64,000 bases of DNA from Microcaldota archaeon (GTDB lineage Archaea; Micrarchaeota; Micrarchaeia; Micrarchaeales; CABMGC01). Position numbers and translations under genes: made by a program. The notes beneath the pieces are model-generated. The model had not been told where the DNA came from and did not search any database. It saw only the letters and a program-made list of their open reading frames with translations. The stretch is taken from NCBI GenBank assembly GCA_027334165.1, contig DAHWXM010000019.1, positions 1 to 64,000 on the forward strand, read 5' to 3'. Of this stretch, positions 8,774 to 18,143 are shown piece after piece; within the stretch, counting starts at the first letter, position 1, and every line of letters starts with the position of its first letter.

Positions 8774-11128
8774 CTATTTAGATTGCATCGAAATGGTTAT
8801 ATTCTTGGCACCGAAGAGGAAGTATTGGCTGGGCACGGCAGTGCTGTTGGGGGTGAACAGCACCAGCTGGTTGAATCCGGCAGAGATGTTGAACGACGCG
8901 TTGAAAGAAGATGGCGTGCTGTTGAGCCCCAATTCACCGACCATCTTTGGCCTGGCCGTGGAGGTGTTGTTAAGGTACAGGTATAACGGCGTGGAATTTG
9001 AGTAAGACATGGCTTTCATTCCGATTCTGACCTTGCCCGAAGTTGGAGAGTATATCACTATGCCGCGCACGTTATCGCCCCACCACATCGAGCCTATTGT
9101 TGAGTTGCAGTATTGGGAGCAGAACGAATAACCCGGTGTCCATGTGCCTGCAGTGTATGCCGTAAGGGCCTTGCCAGCGTCCCCGAATACGGCGCTCTTT
9201 GTAGAAAATACGAAGGTAGTGTTGCTCGAATAAACAGGTTGGCCAAAGACCCCATAGAGATAATTATACAGCACCCCCTGGTTGGTGTAGTTGTACGCGC
9301 TGCGTATCATGGATATGAACTGAACATTGTACGATGCGAGCCATATTAGTGATGCGTTAGTCGCATTCTCAAGTATGGGAGAAGGATATACAAAACCGTC
9401 GCCAGCTTGGAGGTACGACGCGGAGACCACGAGCGGTATCGAATATGTTGATTGGTATTGAGACGTGTTGTACCTAGACGTGTAGCCCCCGACAATCGGC
9501 TTGCCTCTCATTGCGGTCTGGTAGTACATCTCAAGGCCAGGATATAGCTCCGGCGCTGATGATGAGATATTTGCGAGTGCGGGCAGCATGAGGACGGAAA
9601 AGTTTCCCGATATCTCGCCTATCTGCGGATAAGCAGCGGGCATCGCGGCGTTGGTGGATAAGCTGCTGACGAAGTTTCCTGGAATTGGCAGACCCACGTA
9701 CTCTATTATTATCACGGCAGCAAATATTGCAGCATAGATGCGCTTCTCTCTGTCCCCCCTGTTCTTTGTAAGATAGTCGAAACCGATCGCGGCTATTATG
9801 GCAAAGCATAGCGTCGCGATCAGATCGAAACGACCCGGTTCCCTGAGCAGGTTAAGTATTGGCACATCTCTGTACAGGAGGTATAGTGAGGGTATGCCGG
9901 TCACATTGCCCATCACCTGCACGTACGGCCCCAGGGATAGCCACGCAAATACTATGCCGATGACGATCCATGGCAGCGTGTTCTTCAGCCGGTGTGATTT
10001 GTAGTCGAAGAGCAGTGCCACAAGCATCAGTGCCAACACGGAATAGCCCAGATATGAAATCTTCTCGTTAACGTCAGGCGTGTAACTTACCCCCTGATAA
10101 GTGAGACCGTAAAGTGATGCGTAGTTCCTCACTGCGGCAAAATTGAGCAGAGGGTTGTAGAAGCTGGGGATGAAGAATGATGCGAGATTGTTGCTCCATA
10201 ACATGTTGTGCGTGACTCCGGAGAGCTGATTGGCGGATGATACAACGCCGGGCTGGAGCGCTCCAAACGCTATCGGTATCAGGAACGGACTTCCGAGTAT
10301 AGCAGCCAGGGCCAGCATGCCGGCAAAGAGTTTCGCAAATTCGAAGTTTATGATCTCCTTCCTGTATTCCTTCATTATCACAAACATTATCAACAGCAGG
10401 AACATGAATAGAAATAGCTCTATGCCTTGTAGCAGGTCCCCGAAGAAATTTACCAGCACTATGGACACCGAAGCAAGTACCATGTAGCGCACCTTCTTTT
10501 CACGCAGCATGAGCAGCAAAGCCAGTGCGAATAATGGCACGAATTCGATAGATGCCCAGTTAAGATGGCCCATCGATTGGGCTATGTGCATTGGGCTAAA
10601 TGCAAATATAAGTCCGGCAATGAACGAGGCGTACTTGTTCCCTGTAAGCTTGTATGTCAGTATAAATGTAAAGAGCCCAGACAGCATGAATCCCAGGAAG
10701 AATATGGCATCGTATGTAAACGGAAGGCCGAAAATCTGCAGCGGTGCGGTGAGTATACCGGCAAGCGGCATCAATGTTTCGGTCACCAGGTTCGCACCGA
10801 CAGGGAAGTACAGGAGGTTTGTGAAATACGGATTTACATGAAACGAGAATATCGCGGTAGGAACCCACCATAGGCTCCACATGCTCTGATAAACGTCACC
10901 TCCGCCATTTGGCACGGTGTTCCATGCCCCAACGGTTATGTACCAGAACAGTATCAGTGTTATCGCGGCGTATGCTGCGAGCGACTTCAGGTACAGTCGC
11001 CCGGACTCACTAGTCGCGTGGTGCCGCGCGGATTCGTAAACACGCCTGTGGATAGATTTTTTGTGCACGCTCGGCTGCTTTTCAGTGCTTGGTTCATCTT
11101 CGCTCAAACAATCACGCTGAAACCGCAT
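8774..11128 (-). CDS. Large multi-TM protein with C-terminal extracellular domain (membrane glycosyltransferase/YfhO-like)
   Basis: 784 aa, about 12 TM segments then a Ser/Asn/Tyr-rich exoplasmic tail; position inside glycan cluster. Confidence 0.65.
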   Translation of the reverse strand: MRFQRDCLSEDEPSTEKQPSVHKKSIHRRVYESARHHATSESGRLYLKSLAAYAAITLILFWYITVGAWNTVPNGGGDVYQSMWSLWWVPTAIFSFHVNPYFTNLLYFPVGANLVTETLMPLAGILTAPLQIFGLPFTYDAIFFLGFMLSGLFTFILTYKLTGNKYASFIAGLIFAFSPMHIAQSMGHLNWASIEFVPLFALALLLMLREKKVRYMVLASVSIVLVNFFGDLLQGIELFLFMFLLLIMFVIMKEYRKEIINFEFAKLFAGMLALAAILGSPFLIPIAFGALQPGVVSSANQLSGVTHNMLWSNNLASFFIPSFYNPLLNFAAVRNYASLYGLTYQGVSYTPDVNEKISYLGYSVLALMLVALLFDYKSHRLKNTLPWIVIGIVFAWLSLGPYVQVMGNVTGIPSLYLLYRDVPILNLLREPGRFDLIATLCFAIIAAIGFDYLTKNRGDREKRIYAAIFAAVIIIEYVGLPIPGNFVSSLSTNAAMPAAYPQIGEISGNFSVLMLPALANISSSAPELYPGLEMYYQTAMRGKPIVGGYTSRYNTSQYQSTYSIPLVVSASYLQAGDGFVYPSPILENATNASLIWLASYNVQFISMIRSAYNYTNQGVLYNYLYGVFGQPVYSSNTTFVFSTKSAVFGDAGKALTAYTAGTWTPGYSFCSQYCNSTIGSMWWGDNVRGIVIYSPTSGKVRIGMKAMSYSNSTPLYLYLNNTSTARPKMVGELGLNSTPSSFNASFNISAGFNQLVLFTPNSTAVPSQYFLFGAKNITISMQSK

Positions 11129-11140
11129 GGTGCCGATGCA

Positions 11141-11884
11141 TCACGCGATGATACTATCTTTTTCTCGTCCTGTTTTAAATATCTTGGTATGGCTGCTGGG
11201 ATTTAACCGGAAGCCCATCATGGACCTTATGAAAACAAATACGTCAATCATGCGTATTTTTGTTTCCTTGTGCTCCCTCCATGCGACTGGGAGCTCGTAC
11301 GGTATTATACCTTCCTGCTGCGCACGGATCAGCAGTTCAGAATCAAAGAACCAGCCATTCTCGGTTATTTCCGAAGCTATCCTGGCGGAGTACTTGCCCT
11401 TGAAGAACTTGAATCCGCACTGATGGTCATGGACCGAAGAGTTGAACAGCGCACGTATCATTAAGTTATATGCCGCGCTCAGGGAGTACCTCAATGGGCT
11501 GCGGTCTATGTTGGAGCCGCTAACGTACCGCGAGCCAACGACTATTTCATTGCCCTCATTAACTAGTCTAACGGCTTTTTCCAAGTAGTCGAGCGGCACT
11601 GACAGATCTATGTCCATATAGCCCACAACGTCAGCGCGCGCCGCTGACATCGCTGCTTTGATGCCACCCCCTTTTCCGAGCCGGTTCCGGCTAGTTACTA
11701 GTTTAACGTTAGGAAGCCGCGCGTACTTTTTAGCAATGGATCTGGTGCAATCTGTTGATCCGTCCTCCGCTATTATTATCTCGAAGCTGCCGAGCTTTTT
11801 GGCTGCCGAGTATATCTTATCGAAGTTGCGCTTCAGATTGGCGCATTCGTTGCATACGGGAAGTATTATTGCAATGTTTTTCAT
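11141..11884 (-). CDS. Family 2 glycosyltransferase (dolichyl-phosphate glucose/mannose synthase-like)
   Basis: MKNIAIILPVCNECANLKRNF...IIIAEDGSTDCTRSIAKKYA...VVGYMDIDLSVPLDYLEK. Confidence 0.88.
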   Translation of the reverse strand: MKNIAIILPVCNECANLKRNFDKIYSAAKKLGSFEIIIAEDGSTDCTRSIAKKYARLPNVKLVTSRNRLGKGGGIKAAMSAARADVVGYMDIDLSVPLDYLEKAVRLVNEGNEIVVGSRYVSGSNIDRSPLRYSLSAAYNLMIRALFNSSVHDHQCGFKFFKGKYSARIASEITENGWFFDSELLIRAQQEGIIPYELPVAWREHKETKIRMIDVFVFIRSMMGFRLNPSSHTKIFKTGREKDSIIA

Positions 11885-11898
11885 GCGAGCACCATGTG

Positions 11899-12843
11899 TC
11901 ATTGTTTACCTGCAATTGTGCTGCCGTGCAGCAAGTCATTTACCGCGGTTTCTACAGCCTCGCGCGAGCTCTTCTCTGGGCTCCATCCGAGACCGCGCAG
12001 TTTCTTGTTGTCGAGCAACATTACGCGCACATCGCCCTTCCAGCCTCTGCCGTTCAGGTTGTTCTTGTAGGCGTACTCTGGCGACAAGCCCATCTTCTTG
12101 CATATTATCTCGGCTATCTCATCGACTGATATCGAATCGTCACTGCCGACGTTTACGCGCGTATGCCGCATGCGAGTCTTGCCGGATAGGAGCGTCACGG
12201 CGTGGATTACGTCGTTTATGTATACATAGCTTTTCCGCTGCTTGCCATCTCCCAGGATCTCCAGCCGTGCGGGGTTTGAACGCAGTTTCTCCATGAAATC
12301 AGGTATTATCCCGTGCGATGTTCTTCCGCCTATCACGTTAGCGAGTCGCAACGATACCGCCTTTATCCCATAGTCAGTCGAGTATCTCTCCACTAGTTCC
12401 TCGCCGAACAGCTTGAACAAGCCGTAGTTCGACACGGGCTTCGTTCTGTATTTTTCGGGAGTGGGTACCTTCCTTGCCTCACCATATACCACAGACGAGG
12501 AAGCGAACACGAATTTTGACGCGTCATGCCGCCTTGCGAGTTCTAGCGCGTTTAGAGTGCCGGTGACATCCTGCTCAAAGTGACGCCGCACATCGAGCAT
12601 TGATGTCCTTACGTTCGGGTTCGCAGCGAGGTGCAGCATCGTACATCCCCTCTCGAGGCGCACTTCGTCGATAGCCTTGCCGTTGGACAAATCGACCTTT
12701 AGCAGCGTTGCATTTGGATTTGTGTGGTGCCCGGATGAAAGGTCATCTATGACCGTGACATTGTTCCCTTCGGCGAGTGAGTCGACGATATGGCCGCCTA
12801 TGTATCCTGCGCCTCCGGTTATCACGTAATCCAAAATAAACAC
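11899..12843 (-). CDS. NAD-dependent epimerase/dehydratase (UDP-glucose 4-epimerase-like)
   Basis: Rossmann GGAGYIGGHIVDSL; extended SDR catalytic Tyr motif SNYGLFK. Confidence 0.88.
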   Translation of the reverse strand: MFILDYVITGGAGYIGGHIVDSLAEGNNVTVIDDLSSGHHTNPNATLLKVDLSNGKAIDEVRLERGCTMLHLAANPNVRTSMLDVRRHFEQDVTGTLNALELARRHDASKFVFASSSVVYGEARKVPTPEKYRTKPVSNYGLFKLFGEELVERYSTDYGIKAVSLRLANVIGGRTSHGIIPDFMEKLRSNPARLEILGDGKQRKSYVYINDVIHAVTLLSGKTRMRHTRVNVGSDDSISVDEIAEIICKKMGLSPEYAYKNNLNGRGWKGDVRVMLLDNKKLRGLGWSPEKSSREAVETAVNDLLHGSTIAGKQ

Positions 12844-12983
12844 CGAAACAGATTATTCAATCGCAGTATATAATTGTTTGTGGGAATCGGCATTATCTCG
12901 GTTAGCGATGGTACGCTGCGGTACGGCGGTTTGCGTCGCGATGCCATTCCCATGTATTCTCTATTTGCGCATCGACACAAAAA

Positions 12984-12992
12984 CTTTAAATA
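12984..12992 (+). promoter_or_regulatory. Archaeal TATA box about 105 nt upstream of TRAM-domain gene
   Basis: caaaaactttaaataac. Confidence 0.45.
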
Positions 12993-13097
12993 ACTATCGC
13001 AACACTTATGTTATTACGGAAAGGCGGCCTTTGGGGAGGCCTAAACAGTGGGGTAAGACAGGCATTAGGTCAAGGCACTTAAATGGGTGGAAGGATG

Positions 13098-13343
13098 GAA
13101 GTGGAATACGCAATGCGAGAGTTAGAGGAAGGGGGAACGTATGACGTGCGAGTCGATGCGAAGAACCCGAAAGGGGAAGGTATCGGCAGGGTGAACAACG
13201 TAGTAGTTTTCATAAAGAACGCGAAGGCGAGGTCGGGCAAGACTTACAAGGTCAAGATAACCAAACTGCACCGTACCTTTGCATATGCGGAGCTCCTTGA
13301 GAATAGCAAGTATTTTATAGGTAATGGTAGTTTAATAGTGTAA
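13098..13343 (+). CDS. TRAM-domain RNA-binding protein
   Basis: MEVEYAMRELEEGGTYDVRVDAKNPKGEGIGRVNNVVVFIKNAKARSGKTYKVKITKLHRTFAYAEL. Confidence 0.88.
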   Translation, partial: EVEYAMRELEEGGTYDVRVDAKNPKGEGIGRVNNVVVFIKNAKARSGKTYKVKITKLHRTFAYAELLENSKYFIGNGSLIV

Positions 13344-13442
13344 GGGAATTTTTATTCTCTTACTTTTTAGTTTGACCGGATAGGGGCTTTGTCCGGTGTG
13401 GGTTTATTCAGGGTTATTTTTGAGGTATTTATAGGTGCAGAT

Positions 13443-14078
13443 ATGGATAGTAAGGAATTTTATGAGAATGTGAAGAAGGGCACTACGACCGTAGGCATCG
13501 TGTGCGGGGACGGAGTGGTCGTTGGCGCTGATTCTAGGGCGACAATGGACACGTTCATCGCAAGCTCAGAGGCCATAAAGGTCTACAAGATAAGTGACAA
13601 CCTGGCTATGACCATAGCAGGAGGAGTCGGAGATGCGGAATACCTGGTAAAGCTCCTCAAAGTGCAGAACGAGATGTACAAGATGGATGAGGGCAAGACA
13701 CTTTCACCGACATCCGCAACATCGCTAGTGTCCATCATACTTCAGGAGAACAAAATGTTTCCATACCTGGTGCAATTGATACTGGCAGGCACCAACAAGG
13801 GCGTACCAGAGCTCTACAATATAGACGCGCTAGGCGGCTATACCAAAGAAAGCAAATTCACGTCTACCGGAAGCGGTTCGCTGACCGCGCTTGGATACGT
13901 GGAGAGCATATATTCTCCGGATATGCAGACCCAGGAGGCTGCCAAGTACGTGCTTAAGGCGCTAAAGATAGCAATGAGAAGAGACTCCGCAACAGGTGAC
14001 GGCACGAAGCTCGTGGCGATAACCAAGAAGGGTTTCAAAGAGTATACCAGAGAGGAGATGGAAAAACTGCTCAAGTGA
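13443..14078 (+). CDS. psmB: 20S proteasome beta subunit
   Basis: Propeptide then KKGTTTVGIVCGDGVVVGADSRAT; catalytic Thr after Gly. Confidence 0.93.
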   Translation: MDSKEFYENVKKGTTTVGIVCGDGVVVGADSRATMDTFIASSEAIKVYKISDNLAMTIAGGVGDAEYLVKLLKVQNEMYKMDEGKTLSPTSATSLVSIILQENKMFPYLVQLILAGTNKGVPELYNIDALGGYTKESKFTSTGSGSLTALGYVESIYSPDMQTQEAAKYVLKALKIAMRRDSATGDGTKLVAITKKGFKEYTREEMEKLLK

Positions 14079-14169
14079 CGCGAGAGCGGTGCACACGCAG
14101 TGCGTGGAGCGCACCGGCATGATGGCGTCTGAAGCGACGGATGTATAGCATAATCCTTAAAGTGATAAA

Positions 14170-16110
14170 GTGAGTGTAGAAAGCGAGAATAAGGAGCTTA
14201 TAGACAAGATAAAGGAGCTCGTTCCTAAGGAAGCAGGGCTTTCGAAGATAGAGTACGAAGGTCCGGACATAGCGATATACGTTAAGAACATCGCTTACTT
14301 GTACGGCGACGAGAACGTAATAAAGAACATTTCAGCTGCGATAAAGAAAAGGCTGTTGGTCAGGTCGGATCCCTCTGAGCTGAGCGATCCGGACGAGGCG
14401 CTAGCCAAAATAAAGGAGATAGTGCCTGCAGAGGCGGGAGTCAATGAGGAAGGTATACGCTTCATGCCGGAGTTTGGCGAGGTGCACATCGAGGCGCTTA
14501 AGCCAGGACTCGTTATCGGGAAGGGAGGCGCGACGCTTATAAAGGTAGTGAAAGAGACCAGATGGGTACCGCGTGTGCTCAGGACCCCCACGATGAACAG
14601 CGATGTGATAAAGGGGGTCAGGCAGATGCTGCTTAAGGAGAGTGACTTCAGGAAGAAGTTCCTAACAGGCATAGGCAAGAAGATAAACCAGCAACTGGTC
14701 AAGAGTGACTGGGTCAAGGCCACCGCACTGGGAGGCTTCAAGGAGGTAGGTAGGAGTAGCCTTCTGGTAGAGACACACCATTCAAAGATACTGATAGACT
14801 GCGGGATAAGCCCGGAGCCCGGAATACGCGGGGCGGATGCCAACGAGGGCAATGCGAACAAGGCATTCCCATACCTGGATAGCGCGAACATAACAATCAA
14901 CGACATAGACGCGGTTATACTGACACACGCTCACATGGATCATACCGGATTCGTTCCATACCTGTTCAAGTTCGGGTACACTGGGCCGGTGTACTGCACA
15001 CCGCCAACACGAGACCTTATCGCACTGCTGCTTTACGACTATACAAGGCTAGTGGCAAAGGGCGGCGGAGTCCCGTTGTATGGAGAGAAGGACATCAAGA
15101 ACATGCTAATGCACACCATAACACGCGACTATGGTGAAGTCACTAACGTCACTGATGAGATAAAGCTTACGTACCACAACGCGGGGCACATACTAGGCAG
15201 CGGCACGGTGCATCTGCACATAGGCGAGGGCCTTTACAACATAGTAGACACTGGCGATTTCAAGTATGGATTCACCAGGCTCTTCGACCAAGCGGACACG
15301 CGCTATCCCAGGATAGACGCGCTCTTTATGGAGAGCACGTACGGCGGACCGCACGACATAACAGCCAACAGGAGGGATGCTGAGATAGAGCTGATGGAGA
15401 ATATAAAGCGCACCATAGAGAATGGTGGTAAGGTTCTTGTGCCCCTATTCTCCGTAGGCAGGAGTCAGGAGATAATGCTTGTGCTTGAGAGCTACATGAC
15501 CAACAATCCACGGTACAAGCTCGACGTTCCGATATACCTAGATGGCATGATACTGGAGGCAAGCGCAATACATACCGCGTACCCCGAATACCTGAGGACC
15601 AACCTTCAGCACAGGATCCTGAGCAACAACTCTCCTTTCGAGAGTGAGATATTCGAAATAGCCAAGGGCGAAAGACAGGAGATACTTGAAAAGGGACCTG
15701 CGGTCATACTTGCCAGCGGCGGAATGCTTAATGGTGGAGCGAGTCTGGAATACTTCAAGGCCATGGCCGAAGACCCAAAGAACATGGTGATATTCGTAGG
15801 ATACAACAGCGTGAGCTCCCTTGGTAGACGCGTTCAGAACGGCCTGCGTGAAGTGGCGCTCCCCGGAGAGGATGGAAAGATGAGCTCGATCAAGATAAAC
15901 CTCCAGGTAAAGACGGTTGAGGGGTTCTCCGGACACAGCGACAGAAGAGAACTAATGCGCTTCGTGGAAAACCTTCGCCCTGCTGCGAAGAGAATATTCA
16001 CGATGCACGGAGAGGAATCGAAGTGCGAAGACCTCGCGCGAACGTTAGGAAACAGGTTTAGGGTCGAATCGCGCTCGCAGATGAACCTTGACTCGGTAAG
16101 GCTTAAATGA
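14170..16110 (+). CDS. aCPSF1/FttA: KH-domain beta-CASP metallo-beta-lactamase ribonuclease
   Basis: 646 aa, GTG start; N-terminal KH region (VIGKGG), HAHMDHTGF MBL motif, C-terminal FSGHSD. Confidence 0.94.
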   Translation: MSVESENKELIDKIKELVPKEAGLSKIEYEGPDIAIYVKNIAYLYGDENVIKNISAAIKKRLLVRSDPSELSDPDEALAKIKEIVPAEAGVNEEGIRFMPEFGEVHIEALKPGLVIGKGGATLIKVVKETRWVPRVLRTPTMNSDVIKGVRQMLLKESDFRKKFLTGIGKKINQQLVKSDWVKATALGGFKEVGRSSLLVETHHSKILIDCGISPEPGIRGADANEGNANKAFPYLDSANITINDIDAVILTHAHMDHTGFVPYLFKFGYTGPVYCTPPTRDLIALLLYDYTRLVAKGGGVPLYGEKDIKNMLMHTITRDYGEVTNVTDEIKLTYHNAGHILGSGTVHLHIGEGLYNIVDTGDFKYGFTRLFDQADTRYPRIDALFMESTYGGPHDITANRRDAEIELMENIKRTIENGGKVLVPLFSVGRSQEIMLVLESYMTNNPRYKLDVPIYLDGMILEASAIHTAYPEYLRTNLQHRILSNNSPFESEIFEIAKGERQEILEKGPAVILASGGMLNGGASLEYFKAMAEDPKNMVIFVGYNSVSSLGRRVQNGLREVALPGEDGKMSSIKINLQVKTVEGFSGHSDRRELMRFVENLRPAAKRIFTMHGEESKCEDLARTLGNRFRVESRSQMNLDSVRLK

Positions 16111-16158
16111 CATCTTTTTCATCTTGCCTTGTAAAGTGGACCGCGACTGGAACGCGTA

Positions 16159-16980
16159 TCAGAACACTTCTGGTTTAGGCCACTCTATGTCGTTCGGTTC
16201 CACGTGTTCTTCGGCCTTTATAGAAACAGAGCTCATGCGGCTGTATATGAGGAATGCTATGGATGCAATTGACACCGCAGTAGCAAGAAGCAGGTAGGAT
16301 GTGCTGCTGTTCATGTACTCATAGCTTGACATCATCAGCGTGAATACGCCCATGACTGCGCCGAACTGGAACCCGCGTTTGTAGGTCGCGAGTATTATTA
16401 TGCCGGAAAGAAAGCTAGCCAGCGCCAATATTATGTTTATTATCTGAAAGAAGTAATTAGATACAAACAGTGAGAGTGTAGAGGTAGAAAGCGATGTCAG
16501 CAGGTCGCCGACGATGAACGAGGCGGTAGGATAGGCAAAGTACGTGAAGATGAGCGCGTTGATGAAGAAGGATAGCCCAGCGGCGTATGAGAACGCATTC
16601 TTCGCGTATGTCTTTTCGGTCTTGCCCCCAGATACAAAGTCTATATCCTCCAAACAGTAAAAGTTGCCCTCGAACTTGACAAGATCGGCGTAGCAGAATG
16701 GCCTCTTGCATCTCTCGCATAGCGAATATGCAGGACGCCAGGTGTGCATAACGCAATTCAAGCCCTTCGCTGCCTCTATGTTATTCTTTGCGGTTGTGAA
16801 TATCTTAAGTATCTTAGGCTCCTCGAGCTGTACGGCGGTTTTGGACTCGCCGTTCGCTGGCTTACCGGAGGCCTCAGCCCTGGCGCCTGATGCTCCACTC
16901 GGCGTAGCGCCGCCAGTAGGGACATCCTCCTCTGCCAATAATCCCACCACCAAATCAGATTCAATATCCACGCGCAGCAT
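16159..16980 (-). CDS. B-box-like zinc-binding membrane protein, function unknown
   Basis: C..H..C..C..C cluster (CVMHTWRPAYSLCERCKRPFCYADLVKFEGNFYC) followed by about 4-5 TM helices; start set downstream of eS26 overlap. Confidence 0.65.
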   Translation of the reverse strand: MLRVDIESDLVVGLLAEEDVPTGGATPSGASGARAEASGKPANGESKTAVQLEEPKILKIFTTAKNNIEAAKGLNCVMHTWRPAYSLCERCKRPFCYADLVKFEGNFYCLEDIDFVSGGKTEKTYAKNAFSYAAGLSFFINALIFTYFAYPTASFIVGDLLTSLSTSTLSLFVSNYFFQIINIILALASFLSGIIILATYKRGFQFGAVMGVFTLMMSSYEYMNSSTSYLLLATAVSIASIAFLIYSRMSSVSIKAEEHVEPNDIEWPKPEVF

Positions 16981-17206
16981 TTCGTGCAGCAAATCTCGCT
17001 GCCGCAGCCTTCTTCTTCTCGAAGACACCCCTGTGCTTTGCGCAGCTTATGCAATAGTATACCTTCCTTCTTGTTACAAAGCGTATGTTGCCCTCATTGG
17101 CTTCAGTGCTGAGATTTATGACCCTCTCATCCATGACTGCCTTGTTCCTAGGTACTTTTCTGCCACAATTGTCGCACGTTACTGGCGGTTCCCGTCCTCT
17201 CATCAA
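16961..17206 (-). CDS. rps26e: Ribosomal protein eS26
   Basis: VTCDNCGRKVPRNKAVM...KVYYCISCAKHRGVF zinc-binding pattern of S26e. Confidence 0.85.
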   Translation of the reverse strand: MMRGREPPVTCDNCGRKVPRNKAVMDERVINLSTEANEGNIRFVTRRKVYYCISCAKHRGVFEKKKAAAARFAARNAARGY

Positions 17207-17534
17207 TCACACCAATGTATATTTCTCCTTTGAATTAGTAGATTATAACGTGCTATCTCTATATATACCTATTTGAGGACATGTGCCGGTAGCATGCAAC
17301 GGGCTTACAGCAGTATTGTGGTGCCATCGGACCCAACGGACCCTGAAGGACCCGTGTTTACTCCAGAATTGACATTTCTTGTTATTATCAAGTCTATCTC
17401 CGGTGCAAATTCGATCGGGGTAGCTGGTTTAAACTCTCACCCGTTATGCCGGGCTTATACGCCTGCGTCGCTGCTGCGACCAACTGTCCCAAAAAGCCCC
17501 TTTCGTGGCGGAGGCGATATTTAACGGCAACACC

Positions 17535-17666
17535 TTAGAAACCGATGCGAGGTCGGCCTTTCTGGCAGAATCCTTTAATAGGCAATTGCATCAAAAAAGA
17601 CTTCGCCGACAGCGAGGAGCTTGCGGATGCATCCTCAAACACGTATTCGCCCTGTTTGAAATCCAT
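17535..17666 (-). pseudogene. Possible gene remnant: 43-codon minus-strand fragment within a poorly coding gap
   Basis: MDFKQGEYVFEDASASSSLSAKSFLMQLPIKGFCQKGRPRIGF*; another short minus-strand fragment (EFKPATPIEFAPEIDLIITRNVNSGVNTGPSGSVGSDGTTILL*) ends at 17305; no intact ORF spans the gap. Confidence 0.3.
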
Positions 17667-17813
17667 GCTAATCCCGATGGCGAGTTATGTTTTACGGGTT
17701 GCGTTTTATGCTTTCTGAGACTGATCCAAGGAGTTCGTTCCGTTTGAATTGGGAATGCACTTACACCACATTTGTTTTACATTATAAATAATTTTGCATG
17801 GCACAGTAGAATA

Positions 17814-18122
17814 GTGGAATCGGAAGAGCTAAACTGCAAGCGGATAGTTTCGTCCATGATACCTGCGGTGCGCATACGCATTGCCGAGGTGCTCGATTCT
17901 AGATACGGGTACAAGCAAAAGGATATAGCGGCAAAACTCGGGGTGGTCCAGGTGGCAGTGAGCAAGTATCTCAACAAGAAGTACTCTAAGGCAGTGGAGA
18001 GGGAAAAGGAGGAGCTGAAGGACAGGATAGAGAAGGAAGGCCTTGTGGATGCCATAATAAAGTGCAATGACCCCAACGAAGTGAACTACAGGATAGAGAG
18101 GTTCTGCGAAGGAACCGCTTGA
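17814..18122 (+). CDS. HTH transcriptional regulator
   Basis: RIRIAEVLDSRYGYKQKDIAAKLGVVQVAVSKYLNKKYSKAV HTH; in-frame GTG at 17814 about 27 nt after TATA (attataaataa), so probably leaderless; alternative ATG 17856. Confidence 0.8.
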   Translation: MESEELNCKRIVSSMIPAVRIRIAEVLDSRYGYKQKDIAAKLGVVQVAVSKYLNKKYSKAVEREKEELKDRIEKEGLVDAIIKCNDPNEVNYRIERFCEGTA

Positions 18123-18143
18123 TTGCGATTAGGAGGTAATAAA

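Noticed and set aside
14125-14142. Possible C/D box snoRNA (ATGATGgcgTCTGA)
   Set aside because: C-like and D-like boxes only about 4-5 nt apart with no room for a guide and no flanking terminal stem.
14295-14906. 203-aa minus-strand ORF
   Set aside because: Antisense shadow of aCPSF1.
17273-17524. 83-aa plus-strand ORF (MRTCAGSMQRAYSSIVVPSDPTDPEGPVF...)
   Set aside because: No promoter or family; lies in the poorly coding gap and overlaps minus-strand remnants, so not called as CDS.
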